Assembly: GCF_014694315.1 (NCBI RefSeq)
Contig: NZ_JAAOXD010000007.1
Coordinates: forward strand, 623,121-687,120
Reading direction: 5' to 3'
DNA length: 64,000 nt
Origin: Arthrobacter ipis
Lineage (GTDB): Bacteria; Actinomycetota; Actinomycetes; Actinomycetales; Micrococcaceae
The notes beneath the pieces are model-generated. The model was not told where the DNA came from. It worked only from the letters and a program-made list of their open reading frames with translations, and made no database searches. A program made the position numbers and the translations under genes. Shown here piece by piece: positions 7,714-16,267 of the stretch. Numbering within the stretch: position 1 is the first letter of the stretch; every line of letters starts with the position of its first letter.

Positions 7714-9300
7714 TCAGTTTCCTTCCTGAATGGTGATGTTGCTCACGGTGCCGTCGATCTGGAGGATCAGCCGGGCGCCGGGCTTGTCCGAGTTGTAGCT
7801 GCTTTGCCGGGAGGTGATGCCGCTTCGGCTGTCCGCGCCCTCGTTCAGGTTCCCCAGGGTCATGTCGGCCCGGACATCCACCGGCACGGTGCGCGGAATC
7901 ACCACCGTCACATTGCTGGCTGTGGCGTCGAGGGGAATTACGACGTCGGTGCCCAGGGGCGGGGTGAGGTTCAGGCCGGTGAGGTCCACAGTTCCGCGGC
8001 CTCCGGTGATCTGGAAGCCCTGGCGGGCCTGTTCGATGCTGACCGGGTTCCAGTCCGCATTCTGGAAGCGGAACCGGTCACCGTTGGGTACGGCGCTGAA
8101 GACGCCGCCGACGATGAGCGCCACCACGGCGAAGAACCCGAGAACACCCGAGGTCCTGCCGCGCATCCCGGCCAGCAGGATGCCAAGGCCAAGGACTGCT
8201 GCACCGGCTGCCCAGACCACGGCGTTGGCCGAGTCGCCCAGATCAATCAGGTTGCTGGCGTCGAGCGCCTTGAGCGTGCCGCCCGCCAGCAGCGCCAGTC
8301 CGGCGGTGATGGCCACGGCCGGCGCGCCCGGGCCGCTCGGCCGCGGCTTGGGTGCCGGCGTCGGGACCGGGGCGGGCCGGCGTGGCGGTATCCCGCCCCC
8401 GTAACGGGCTGTGGGGGCTGCGGAGCCGTACGGGGTTGCGGAGCTGTAGGACGGGATCGCGTCCGAGGTCGGCGGCACGGTGTAGGGCGGGGTAGGCGTA
8501 TGACTTCCGGCAGCCGCAGGTGAGTTGCCAGGGGTTGCGTAGCCGTAGGCTGACCGACTGCCAGTAGTGCCGTTCATCATTGCACCAGTGCGGTTCTTGT
8601 TGCGCTGGGTCAGGAAGTAGATGAGGTAGATGACGCCGCCGATCCAGAACAGCGCCCAGAAGAAGCCGAAGCCGTCGTGGCCCCATCCCCAGAAGCCGCC
8701 GCCCATGCCGGTGAGGCCGATGATCGAGGTGATGAGCGCCCCCGTCATGCCCGTGCTCCAGCGGCCGGCACCCGCCTCCTGGGTGTGGATCCGGCCATCG
8801 GGCTCCGGCAGCAGAGCCCAGCCGAGGCCGTACAGGAGGACGCCGATGCCTGCGAACAGCGTCAGCACGATGAAGATGCCGCGCACGATCAGGGGATCGA
8901 TGCCCATCCTTTCCGCGATGCCGCTGGAGACGCCGCCGATCCAGCGGTCACGTCCGCGGTGTATTCCGTGGCTTCGGATCCAATCGAAGAAGTTCAGCGG
9001 TTGTGCGGCACGGCCGTAGCCGGGAGCGCCATAGGCCGGAGCGCCGTACGCGGGCCCGGCGTGGGTTCCGGAACCGGCCCCGGCGTGCGTTCCGGAGGGA
9101 GGGGTGGCTCCAGCGGAAGTGTGCGGCGGTTCGTCCGCGGCGGGGGGCGGGAACAGGGGTTGCGTCGGATTTTCCGGCGTGGCGTTTTCCGGCACGGCGT
9201 TTTCCGGCGATGCCGGAAGTTCCGGTTCCTGGCCGGTGCTGCCCTCGGACGGGGTGCCCGGCTGCTGGCCTTCATTGGGGTTGGGGTTCTGCGAGTTCAT
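7714..9300 (-). CDS. Large PspC-domain membrane protein with extracytoplasmic C-terminal domain
   Basis: 528 residues. A Pro/Gly/Ala-rich disordered head (about 1-100) precedes a PspC domain (GIHRGRDRWIGGVSSGIAER, about 111-130) with its hydrophobic helix. Then come two or three more spans, a second Pro/Ser-rich linker (about 250-330), three further spans, and a C-terminal beta-rich region ending in ILQIDGTVSNITIQEGN, like the repeated-strand domain found at the end of such PspC and LiaF-type proteins. It probably senses or reports membrane disturbance. It is the first gene of the leftward unit; the facing kinase-regulator pair starts 125 bases away, so the two promoters share one short intergenic region (9301-9425). 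Confidence 0.8.
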   Translation of the reverse strand: MNSQNPNPNEGQQPGTPSEGSTGQEPELPASPENAVPENATPENPTQPLFPPPAADEPPHTSAGATPPSGTHAGAGSGTHAGPAYGAPAYGAPGYGRAAQPLNFFDWIRSHGIHRGRDRWIGGVSSGIAERMGIDPLIVRGIFIVLTLFAGIGVLLYGLGWALLPEPDGRIHTQEAGAGRWSTGMTGALITSIIGLTGMGGGFWGWGHDGFGFFWALFWIGGVIYLIYFLTQRNKNRTGAMMNGTTGSRSAYGYATPGNSPAAAGSHTPTPPYTVPPTSDAIPSYSSATPYGSAAPTARYGGGIPPRRPAPVPTPAPKPRPSGPGAPAVAITAGLALLAGGTLKALDASNLIDLGDSANAVVWAAGAAVLGLGILLAGMRGRTSGVLGFFAVVALIVGGVFSAVPNGDRFRFQNADWNPVSIEQARQGFQITGGRGTVDLTGLNLTPPLGTDVVIPLDATASNVTVVIPRTVPVDVRADMTLGNLNEGADSRSGITSRQSSYNSDKPGARLILQIDGTVSNITIQEGN

Positions 9301-9425
9301 ACCTCGATATTGCCGTTTCCGCTGGTCAGTCCTCTATTGGGGAACACCCTGAGCGGCCCCTGACTTACCCCCGGTTCACCCTCACAACGGGACTCGGGAA
9401 CCCTGATCCGTGTTTGGATTGATGC

Positions 9426-10814
9426 ATGACCACAGCCCCTGTCCGCCCGCCTCTGGTCCGCAGCAGCGACCGCGTGATCGCCGGCGTCTGCTCCGGCCTG
9501 GCGGTCCATCTTGGCTGGCCGGTGCGCATGGTCCGGATCGGCATGGTGGTGGCCGCCTTCGCCGGGGGCGCGGGGCTAGCCTTCTACGGATGGCTGTGGA
9601 TCATGGTTCCCACCGCGGACGAGAACGCCAAGCGCAATGCCCGCCGCCCGGCGTCGCCCATTGCCCCCGCCGTTAGCCTGCCGCCCGTGAGCTTGCAGTC
9701 CGGCCCGGCCCCCGACGTCGTTCCTTTTCCTCCGTCCGTCCCTCCGCCCGCGGGGGAGTACGACGCCGGCACCGCCTTCCAGCCCCCGGCGCGTGCCGCC
9801 GCTCCCGGGTCCGGCACATGGTTCCGGATCCGGAGCATGCGCTATGGCAAGGAGATCCTGCTGGGCGTCGGGCTCCTGCTCGTCGCCGCGATCCTGATCG
9901 CCAGGCTGCTGGGCGTGGAGGTGCCCCTCGGTACGCTGATCCCGGCGGCTGCAATACTCGGCGGCGCCGCGATCGCGTGGATGCAGCTGGATGAAACCCG
10001 CCGGGCCGGACTGGTGGACAAGACCAAAGCGGACCAGGCCGGCGGCTGGGCCCGGCTGGCGGCGGGCCTCGCACTCGTGGTGGCCGGGGTGCTGGTCATG
10101 GTCTCCGGATCGGGCTCCTGGCAGCAGACCTGGCTCGCGCTGCTCGCGTCCGTGGCCGTGCTGGGCGGCGTGGCGCTGGTGCTGCTGCCCTGGGGCCTGA
10201 AGTTCTGGCGTGACCTGGAGACCGAACGGGCCGGCCGCGTCCGGGAGACCGAGCGGGCCGAGATCGCCGCGCACCTGCACGACTCCGTACTGCAGACGCT
10301 TGCCCTCATTCAGCGCCGCGCCGGCAACGAGCACGACGTCGTCCGCCTGGCCAGGGCGCAGGAGCGCGAGCTGCGAGGCTGGCTCTTCAAGGATCCGGCC
10401 CGCGACGCCGGCCAGCTCTCAGACCGGGTCAAGGCAGCCGCCGCGGAGGTTGAGGACGGCCTCGGAAACGCCGTCGACGTCGTGACGGTGGGCGACACGG
10501 AGATGACCGAGCGCCACGAGGCGCTGGTCCAGGCCAGCCGCGAGGCCATGCTGAACGCCGCCCGTCACGGCGGCGGTCCCGTCTCTGTATATCTCGAGGT
10601 GTCTGACGGCGGCGCGGAAGTCTTCGTCAAAGACCGCGGCCCGGGCTTTGAACTGCACAACGTCCCGCACGACCGGCTGGGCGTCCGCGAATCGATCATT
10701 GGCCGGATGAAACGTCACGGCGGCAACGCCGCAATCAGCAGCGGCCCCGACGGCACGGAGGTGCGCCTCAGGCTGCCTGCGGACGTCGCGGACAACGGGG
10801 AAGGGAAGTCATGA
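9426..10814 (+). CDS. Sensor histidine kinase with N-terminal PspC domain
   Basis: 462 residues. A PspC domain (residues 12-62, SSDRVIAGVCSGLAVHLGWP plus helix) is fused through a Pro-rich linker to four membrane helices (about 143-160, 168-187, 211-227, 237-258) and a NarL-type kinase core. The dimerisation/phosphoacceptor motif is A-A-H-L-H-D-S-V-L-Q with His285, and the ATP-binding domain has REAMLNAARHGG (N box), D-R-G-P-G-F (G1) and a GGNAAI/GTEV tail. It autophosphorylates and should pass phosphate to the next gene product. PspC fused to a kinase implies that envelope stress is sensed directly. The next gene overlaps by four bases (ATGA). Confidence 0.9.
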   Translation: MTTAPVRPPLVRSSDRVIAGVCSGLAVHLGWPVRMVRIGMVVAAFAGGAGLAFYGWLWIMVPTADENAKRNARRPASPIAPAVSLPPVSLQSGPAPDVVPFPPSVPPPAGEYDAGTAFQPPARAAAPGSGTWFRIRSMRYGKEILLGVGLLLVAAILIARLLGVEVPLGTLIPAAAILGGAAIAWMQLDETRRAGLVDKTKADQAGGWARLAAGLALVVAGVLVMVSGSGSWQQTWLALLASVAVLGGVALVLLPWGLKFWRDLETERAGRVRETERAEIAAHLHDSVLQTLALIQRRAGNEHDVVRLARAQERELRGWLFKDPARDAGQLSDRVKAAAAEVEDGLGNAVDVVTVGDTEMTERHEALVQASREAMLNAARHGGGPVSVYLEVSDGGAEVFVKDRGPGFELHNVPHDRLGVRESIIGRMKRHGGNAAISSGPDGTEVRLRLPADVADNGEGKS

Positions 10815-11488
10815 GTACACCAGCAGGGGCAGGCGCGCCGGGAAGAACCGTGCGTGTGGTGATCGTGGATGACCACGCGATATTCCGGTCCGGCCTCAAG
10901 GCTGACCTGGACCCGAGCGTGGTGGTGGTCGGCGAGGCCGGCACCGTGGAACAGGCCGTCGAAGTTATTGCCGCAGCACGGCCCGACGTCGTGCTCCTGG
11001 ATGTGCACCTGCCCGGCGGCCGCGGCGGGGGAGGGCGGGAAGTCATCACCGGTTCCGCGGCGCTCCTGGCAACCACCCGTTTCCTCGCCCTGAGCGTCTC
11101 TGATGCGGCCGAGGACGTGGTGGCCGTCATCCGCGCCGGGGCCCGCGGCTATGTTACGAAGACCATTTCCGGCGCGGAGATCACCGACGCCGTGTTCCGG
11201 GTTGCCGGCGGCGACGCGGTGTTCTCCCCGCGGTTGGCAGGCTTTGTCCTGGACGCATTCGGCACCGCCCCGGCCGACATTGCCGACGACGAACTGGACA
11301 AGCTCTCCGCCCGGGAACTCGAGGTGATGCGGTTGATCGCCCGCGGCTACAGCTACAAGGAAGTGGCCAAGGAGCTCTTCATCTCCATCAAAACCGTGGA
11401 AACCCACGTCTCGGCTGTGCTCCGGAAGCTGCAGCTGTCCAGTCGCCACGAACTGACCAAGTGGGCCGCCGAGCGCCGCCTCCTCTAG
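10811..11488 (+). CDS. LuxR/NarL-family response regulator partner of the PspC kinase
   Basis: 225 residues. Receiver domain: acidic pair VDDH (residues 19-22), phosphoacceptor Asp64 in LLDVHLPGG, and the Ser/Lys switch region ALSVSDA and GARGYVTKTISG. C-terminal LuxR helix-turn-helix: LSARELEVMRLIARGYSYKEVAKELFISIKTVETHVSAVLRKL. The receiver contains an unusual Gly/Arg insertion GRGGGGRE just after the phosphoacceptor loop. The ATG overlaps the kinase stop by four bases, so kinase and regulator are co-translated. It most likely controls the divergent PspC genes; that target is inferred from gene order only. Confidence 0.92.
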   Translation: MSTPAGAGAPGRTVRVVIVDDHAIFRSGLKADLDPSVVVVGEAGTVEQAVEVIAAARPDVVLLDVHLPGGRGGGGREVITGSAALLATTRFLALSVSDAAEDVVAVIRAGARGYVTKTISGAEITDAVFRVAGGDAVFSPRLAGFVLDAFGTAPADIADDELDKLSARELEVMRLIARGYSYKEVAKELFISIKTVETHVSAVLRKLQLSSRHELTKWAAERRLL

Positions 11489-11493
11489 CCCGG

Positions 11494-11611
11494 ACGCGTC
11501 CTCACGTCCTGCCGTCTTTCCCCTGACGCGTCCTCACGTCCTGCCGTCTTTCCCCTAACGCTTCCTCACGTCCTGCCGTCTTTCCCCTGACGCGTCCTCA
11601 CTTCTTACCGC
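11494..11611. repeat. Tandem 32-bp direct repeat, about 3.6 copies
   Basis: Copies start at 11494, 11526, 11558 and 11590, exactly 32 bases apart; each begins ACGCGTCCTCACGTCCTGCC and ends with a CT-rich TCTTTCCCC run. Copies 1 and 2 are identical, copy 3 has two changes, copy 4 is partial and diverged. The array starts five bases after the stop of the LuxR-type regulator and is followed by a terminator hairpin. There are no unique spacers, so it is not a CRISPR. Confidence 0.92.
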
Positions 11612-11619
11612 CCAAAGGC

Positions 11620-11656
11620 AAACGCTCCCGCACCATTTTTCGGCGCGGGAGCGTTT
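11620..11656. terminator. Bidirectional terminator between convergent genes
   Basis: Perfect 12-base arms 11620-11631 and 11645-11656 (AAACGCTCCCGC) around a 13-base loop. The stem ends in A-runs on the left and T-runs on the right, so it can terminate both the regulator transcript from the left and the aminotransferase transcript from the right. Confidence 0.75.
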
Positions 11657-11724
11657 AGGGATTTTCTGCAGGATCTGAGGGAGGATCCGTGGTTTTCCTG
11701 CAGGAGGTGAGGAAGGGTTTGGGG

Positions 11725-12942
11725 TTACTGCGCCTTGCCGAGGAAGTCCTGCAAGCGGCCGACGCCGGTGGCGAGGTCCTCGTCGCCCAGGGCATAGGAC
11801 AAGCGAAGGAAGCCGGACGGGCCGAAGGCCTCGCCGGGAACCACGGCGACCTCCACCTCATCCAGGATCAGCGCGGCAAGCGCGGCCGAGGTCTCCGGGC
11901 GGACGGTGCCATTCGCCGTCGGGAATTCCTTACCCAGCAGCGCGCGGACGTCCGCGTACACGTAAAAGGCACCCTTCGGCGTCGGGCATTCAACGCCCTC
12001 GATAGCGTTAAGCCCCTCCACGATGGCCTTCCGGCGGCGGTCAAAGGCGACCTTCATCTCGTCCACCGCGGTGAGCGGGCCGGAGACGGCTGCCAGGGCG
12101 GCGATCTGCGGGATGTTGGACACGTTGGAGGTGGCGTGCGACTGCAGGTTGGTGGCGGCCTTGATGACGTCGGCGGGCCCGATCATCCAGCCCACGCGCC
12201 AGCCGGTCATCGCGTAGGTCTTGGCCACTCCGTTGAGGATCACAACCTTGTCGCCCAGTTCAGGGGCGGCCGTGGCGATGGAGGTGAAGGGGACGCCGTC
12301 GTACGTCAGGTGCTCGTAGATCTCATCGGTGATCACCCACAGGCCCTTGGCGGCGGCCCACTTCCCGATCTCGGCAACCTGCTCGGGGGAGTAGACGGAG
12401 CCGGTGGGGTTCGACGGCGACACGAACAGCAGAATCTTGGTGCGGTCCGTGACTGCTGCTTCGAGCTGCTCCACGGTCACCAGGTAGTCCTGTTCCGGAC
12501 CGGCAAAGACCTCCACCGGGACGCCGCCGGCGAGGCGGATGGCCTCGGGGTAGGTGGTCCAGAACGGCGTAGGCACGATCACTTCGTCGCCCGGATCTAC
12601 GAGGGTGGCGAACGTGTTGTAGACCGCCTGCTTGCCGCCGTTGGTGACCAGCACCTGGGACGGGTCCGCCTTGTAGCCGGAGTCCCGGAACGTCTTCTCG
12701 GCGATTGCCTTCTTCAGCTCGGGCAGGCCGGCGGCGGGGGAGTAGCGGTGGTACTTCGGCTGGCTGGCGGCGTCGATGGCGGCCTGGACGATGTAGTCCG
12801 GAGTGGGGAAGTCGGGCTCGCCCGCACCGAAGCCAATCACCGGCCGGCCCGCCGCCTTCAGCGCCTTGGCCTTGGCGTCGACGGCCAGGGTGGCGGATTC
12901 GGCAATGGCGGAAATGCGTTGGGAAACGCGGGCGGCAGACAT
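11725..12942 (-). CDS. aspC: PLP-dependent class I aminotransferase (aspartate aminotransferase type)
   Basis: About 405 residues. It carries the type-I fold signatures: VIGFGAGEPDFPTPDYI near the N-terminus (substrate and cofactor loop), YSPAAGLPELKKAIAEK, VTNGGKQAVYNTFATLVDPGDEVIVP (PLP phosphate region), FVSPSNPTGSVYSPEQV (Asn to the PLP ring) and NGVAKTYAMTGWRVGW with the Schiff-base lysine. This is the subgroup of bacterial aspartate/prephenate aminotransferases that transfer amino groups between aspartate or glutamate and 2-oxo acids. The frame is open beyond the start, over the tRNA, so I use the ATG at 12942 (MSAARVSQR), where homology begins. It stands alone on the minus strand. Confidence 0.9.
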   Translation of the reverse strand: MSAARVSQRISAIAESATLAVDAKAKALKAAGRPVIGFGAGEPDFPTPDYIVQAAIDAASQPKYHRYSPAAGLPELKKAIAEKTFRDSGYKADPSQVLVTNGGKQAVYNTFATLVDPGDEVIVPTPFWTTYPEAIRLAGGVPVEVFAGPEQDYLVTVEQLEAAVTDRTKILLFVSPSNPTGSVYSPEQVAEIGKWAAAKGLWVITDEIYEHLTYDGVPFTSIATAAPELGDKVVILNGVAKTYAMTGWRVGWMIGPADVIKAATNLQSHATSNVSNIPQIAALAAVSGPLTAVDEMKVAFDRRRKAIVEGLNAIEGVECPTPKGAFYVYADVRALLGKEFPTANGTVRPETSAALAALILDEVEVAVVPGEAFGPSGFLRLSYALGDEDLATGVGRLQDFLGKAQ

Positions 12943-13215
12943 GGCGGGTCCGTTCTTCGCTTGCAGCTGGAGGGCTGAATGGTGGAATTCGACGGAATCT
13001 ACTCTATGCTGTTCACCGGATCGTTCGAGGTGGAACGCGGATTTGTGACTGCGATGCGGCGCGGATTCTGAAGCTGAAAAACGGTCCGAAATGAGGCTGG
13101 TTCGACGTAAGCGCAGTTGTTGCGTAGACTGGTTCTCCGGTGTTGAAAACACGGATGATGACGTGCGCCCCAGATGGCCTTGGGGAAGTGCGGCCTTCAC
13201 TGGTTTTTGATCCAT

Positions 13216-13288
13216 AGGGTAGTGGCGCAATTGGTAGCGCAGCGGTCTCCAAAACCGCAGGTTGCAGGTTCGAGTCCTGTCTGCCCTG
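13216..13288 (+). tRNA. tRNA-Trp (anticodon CCA)
   Basis: 73 bases fold as a cloverleaf: acceptor stem AGGGTAG with CTGCCCT (one G-U pair), anticodon arm GCGGT-CTCCAAA-ACCGC giving CCA, and T arm GCAGG-TTCGAGT-CCTGT. G is the discriminator base. CCA is not encoded in the gene. It sits directly upstream of secE, an arrangement common in actinobacteria, and may be transcribed together with secE-nusG. Confidence 0.97.
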
Positions 13289-13384
13289 CGCAGGCTGTTC
13301 CGGCGAAAAGGCGGAGCAAGCGCAGCAACCAAAGGTTCAGTTCAGAGCCGGGTAATCCGACTTGCGAGGATGAGTGAGGAACAG

Positions 13385-13654
13385 GTGACCGAAACAGCTG
13401 CCAGCAGCTCCAAGGGCCGCCCCGCAAAGAAGGCCGCCAAGGCCGGCTTCTTCGCTCGCATCGCACTCTTCGTCCGTCAGGTCATTGGCGAACTGAAAAA
13501 GGTCGTCGCCCCCACCCGCAAGGAATTGATCAATTACACGCTCGTGGTGCTCGTCTTTGTGGTCATCATGATGGTGATCGTCACGCTGCTGGACCTTGGG
13601 TTCGGCACCGCGGTGGGCTGGGTCTTCGGCGGTACAGGCGCCGGGGACCGCTAA
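13385..13654 (+). CDS. secE: Preprotein translocase subunit SecE
   Basis: About 89 residues with a single C-terminal membrane helix. The amphipathic region FFARIALFVRQVIGELKKVVAPTRKELINYT followed by a long hydrophobic helix is the SecE signature; it clamps SecY in the translocon. I choose the GTG at 13385 because GAGGA lies five bases before it; an in-frame ATG at 13370 would have its GAGG directly abutting the codon. The start is therefore uncertain by five residues. Neighbours tRNA-Trp and nusG are the standard context. Confidence 0.88.
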   Translation: MTETAASSSKGRPAKKAAKAGFFARIALFVRQVIGELKKVVAPTRKELINYTLVVLVFVVIMMVIVTLLDLGFGTAVGWVFGGTGAGDR

Positions 13655-13766
13655 GGCGATCGGTCCGCAGACTGCGTGGACTCCCTGCCGGAATCGGCAG
13701 GAGCTGCGGGGTGTGCGGAATTGAGCCATTTAAATGCAATTAGGCAATTAGGAAGCAGGAGACCAA

Positions 13767-14636
13767 GTGTCTGAGCAGGAGCTCGAGGTAACTGAGACTG
13801 AGCTGGATGAAACCCAGAACCCCGCGGCTGAGTCCGCTGAGGGCTCCGAGGTTGCGTCTGCTGCGCCCGATTCCGAAGGCGATGCCGAGTACGACGGCGA
13901 CGCTGACGCCGAGGCCGATACTGAGGCCGACGACGAGACCGGCGTCGCTGATGACGAGGCCGCTGACGCTGGCGACGTGACCGGAGAGGAAGGCGGGGAA
14001 GGGACCGACGTCCTGGCCGCTGCTGCCGCCCAGGCCACTGATCCCGCCGCGGAGTTCAAGGCCAAGCTGCGCCGCCAGGAGGGTGACTGGTACGTCATCC
14101 ACTCCTACGCCGGCTACGAAAACCGCGTCAAGGCCAACCTTGAGACTCGCATCCAGACCCTGGACATGGAAGATTACATCTTCGAAATCCAGGTTCCGAT
14201 GGAAGAAGTCGTTGAGATCAAGAACGCCCAGCGCAAGGTCATCAACCGCGTCCGCATCCCCGGCTACGTGCTGGTCCGCATGGACCTGACCGACGCCTCC
14301 TGGGGCGCCGTCCGCCACACCCCGGGCGTCACCGGCTTCGTGGGCAACGCCCACAACCCCGTGCCGCTGCGCCTCGATGAGGTCTTCTCCATGCTGGCTC
14401 CGGTCTTCGAAGAGGAGCAGGCAGAGAAGGGCAAGCCCGCCAAGCAGGCTGCCGCCCAGATCGACGTAGACTTCGAGGTCGGCGAATCGGTCATTGTCAA
14501 GGAAGGTCCGTTCGAGACCCTTCCGGCCACGATCTCCGAGATCAAGGTGGATTCCCAGACCCTCGTGGTGTTGGTGTCCATCTTCGAACGCGAGACCCCG
14601 GTCACGCTGGCCTTCAACCAGGTCACCAAGATCTAA
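13767..14636 (+). CDS. nusG: Transcription termination/antitermination factor NusG
   Basis: 289 residues; GTG start with AGGAG eight bases upstream. An acidic, probably disordered extension of about 100 residues (Glu/Asp/Ala-rich) precedes the NGN domain, which starts at GDWYVIHSYAGYENRVKANLE (about 106-126) and binds the clamp helices of RNA polymerase. The C-terminal KOW domain is VGESVIVKEGPFETLPATISEI near 235-255. E. coli NusG is about 181 residues, so the extra length is almost all the acidic head, a known actinobacterial trait. The gene follows secE and precedes rplK by 133 bases. That spacer has a TCCGGAAC/GTTCCGGA hairpin. Confidence 0.95.
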   Translation: MSEQELEVTETELDETQNPAAESAEGSEVASAAPDSEGDAEYDGDADAEADTEADDETGVADDEAADAGDVTGEEGGEGTDVLAAAAAQATDPAAEFKAKLRRQEGDWYVIHSYAGYENRVKANLETRIQTLDMEDYIFEIQVPMEEVVEIKNAQRKVINRVRIPGYVLVRMDLTDASWGAVRHTPGVTGFVGNAHNPVPLRLDEVFSMLAPVFEEEQAEKGKPAKQAAAQIDVDFEVGESVIVKEGPFETLPATISEIKVDSQTLVVLVSIFERETPVTLAFNQVTKI

Positions 14637-14769
14637 CTGATCACCACAGATTTCGCTCCGGAACGGCCCGCTTTAGCAGTTCCGGAACGGCCGGCCGCCT
14701 CGCCATGGCGGTCAACCACCTGAGGCACGCTCCTGTGTCCCAGGACGCATTTGAGAGAAGGACCCTACA

Positions 14770-15201
14770 TTGGCTCCCAAGAAGAAGGTCACCGGCCTCA
14801 TCAAGCTGCAGATCCAGGCAGGTGCCGCTAACCCGGCCCCGCCGATCGGTCCTGCGCTTGGCCAGCACGGCGTCAACATCATGGAATTCTGCAAGGCGTA
14901 CAACGCTGCGACGGAAGCCCAGCGCGGCAACGTTATTCCTGTTGAAATCACCGTCTACGAAGACCGTTCGTTCACGTTCATCACCAAGACCCCGCCGGCT
15001 GCAGAGCTCATCAAGAAGGCTGCAGGCGTCGCCAAGGGTTCGGCTACCCCGCACACCGTCAAGGTTGCCAAGCTGACCCAGGCACAGGTCAACGAGATCG
15101 CCACCACCAAGATGGAAGATCTCAACGCCACCAGCCTCGAAGGCGCAGCGAAGATCATCGCCGGCACCGCCCGCTCCATGGGTATCACCGTCGAGGGTTA
15201 A
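14770..15201 (+). CDS. rplK: 50S ribosomal protein L11
   Basis: 143 residues starting at a TTG ([18 protein letters not shown]) with AGAAGGA seven bases upstream; no ATG lies near. The proline-rich N-terminal segment [24 protein letters not shown] is the family signature that contacts EF-G and the stringent factor, and the C-terminal domain binds the GTPase-associated region of 23S rRNA. Length is normal. rplA follows, but after an unusually long 173-base spacer. Confidence 0.97.
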
Positions 15202-15374
15202 TTACCGCGCTGCCTGATGTTGGGTTCGGTAAACCGATCACGACGACGGGCAGCACCGCCGGGAGACCGGCACCACTGAAACATTGAAATGTCAGCAGTC
15301 CATCCCGGACAGCTGACTGTGGCAGGGCCCAGCGCGGTCCGCAGACCACAACTGCACAAGGAGAAATAAGCAGC

Positions 15375-16082
15375 ATGGCAAAGCGCAGCAAAGCATACGA
15401 GGCAGCCGCAGCCAAGATCGACGCGGAGAAGTTCTACGCGCCGTTCGAGGCAGTGACGCTCGCCAAGGACACCAACCCGTCCAAGTTCGACGCCACCGTT
15501 GAGGTTGCCTTCCGCCTGGGCGTTGACCCCCGCAAGGCTGACCAGATGGTCCGCGGCACCGTCAACCTGCCGCACGGCACCGGTAAGACCGCCCGCGTCC
15601 TCGTGTTCGCCACGGGCGAGAAGGCCGAAGCAGCAATCGCTGCCGGCGCCGACTTCGTTGGTTCCGACGACCTGATCGAAAAGATCGCCGGCGGCTGGAC
15701 CGACTTCGACGCAGCCGTTGCCACCCCTGACCTCATGGGCAAGGTTGGCCGCCTCGGTAAGGTCCTGGGTCCGCGTAACCTGATGCCGAACCCGAAGACC
15801 GGCACCGTCACCCCCGATGTCACCAAGGCTGTCAACGACATCAAGGGCGGCAAGATCGACTTCCGCGTCGACAAGCACTCCAACCTGCACTTCATCATCG
15901 GCAAGGTTTCGTTCGACAAGGTCAAGCTGGCCGAGAACTACGCCGCTGCCCTCGAAGAGGTGCTCCGCCTGAAGCCGTCCGCTTCCAAGGGCCGCTACAT
16001 CCAGAAGGCAACGGTTGCCACCACGTTCGGTCCCGGCATCTCCGTTGACCCCAACGTCACCAAGGTTCTCATCGAGGCATAA
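15375..16082 (+). CDS. rplA: 50S ribosomal protein L1
   Basis: 235 residues, normal length for the family, with a GGAG sequence ahead of the ATG. Signature motif VGRLGKVLGPRNLMPNPKTGTVT (about residues 122-144). L1 forms the mobile stalk by the E site and in many bacteria represses its own rplK-rplA mRNA. The 173-base spacer to rplK could hold such a site, but I cannot identify one with certainty. A strong terminator follows at 16121. Confidence 0.97.
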   Translation: MAKRSKAYEAAAAKIDAEKFYAPFEAVTLAKDTNPSKFDATVEVAFRLGVDPRKADQMVRGTVNLPHGTGKTARVLVFATGEKAEAAIAAGADFVGSDDLIEKIAGGWTDFDAAVATPDLMGKVGRLGKVLGPRNLMPNPKTGTVTPDVTKAVNDIKGGKIDFRVDKHSNLHFIIGKVSFDKVKLAENYAAALEEVLRLKPSASKGRYIQKATVATTFGPGISVDPNVTKVLIEA

Positions 16083-16120
16083 GTCCCGCGAACCTCGGCC
16101 GGATATCCGGCCAAAGCAGA

Positions 16121-16155
16121 AGGACCGTCCGGCGTTTGCCGGGCGGTCCTTTTGC
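16121..16155 (+). terminator. Rho-independent terminator after rplA
   Basis: Arms 16121-16134 and 16139-16152 pair over 14 bases with one G-U, loop GTTT, followed by TTTT. It ends the secE-nusG-rplK-rplA unit. Confidence 0.85.
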
Positions 16156-16255
16156 ATTCCGGTGGCGTTTTCGTTCGCTGAAGTACGACGGCGGGACTCC
16201 GGTCACGCGCCGGCTCGCCCCTGAAGGGGCTCTGTCGGACCCAGGGCGTTGCGGC

Positions 16256-16261
16256 TAGGCT
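16256..16261 (+). promoter_or_regulatory. -10 box of a probable leaderless promoter
   Basis: TAGGCT is followed by six bases and the GTG start at 16268, the same layout as at 300-305 and 5756-5761. No ribosome-binding site is visible, so the mRNA likely begins at the GTG. Confidence 0.5.
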
Positions 16262-16267
16262 GATCCG

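Noticed and set aside
11494..11611. Possible CRISPR array
   Set aside because: The 32-base copies abut each other with no spacers, and no cas genes are in the window.
12943..13332. N-terminal extension of the aminotransferase through the tRNA-Trp region
   Set aside because: It would translate the antisense of a tRNA gene; homology starts at the ATG at 12942.
15202..15374. L1-binding regulatory site in the rplK-rplA spacer
   Set aside because: The spacer is long and suggestive, but I could not identify the L1 target fold with any confidence.
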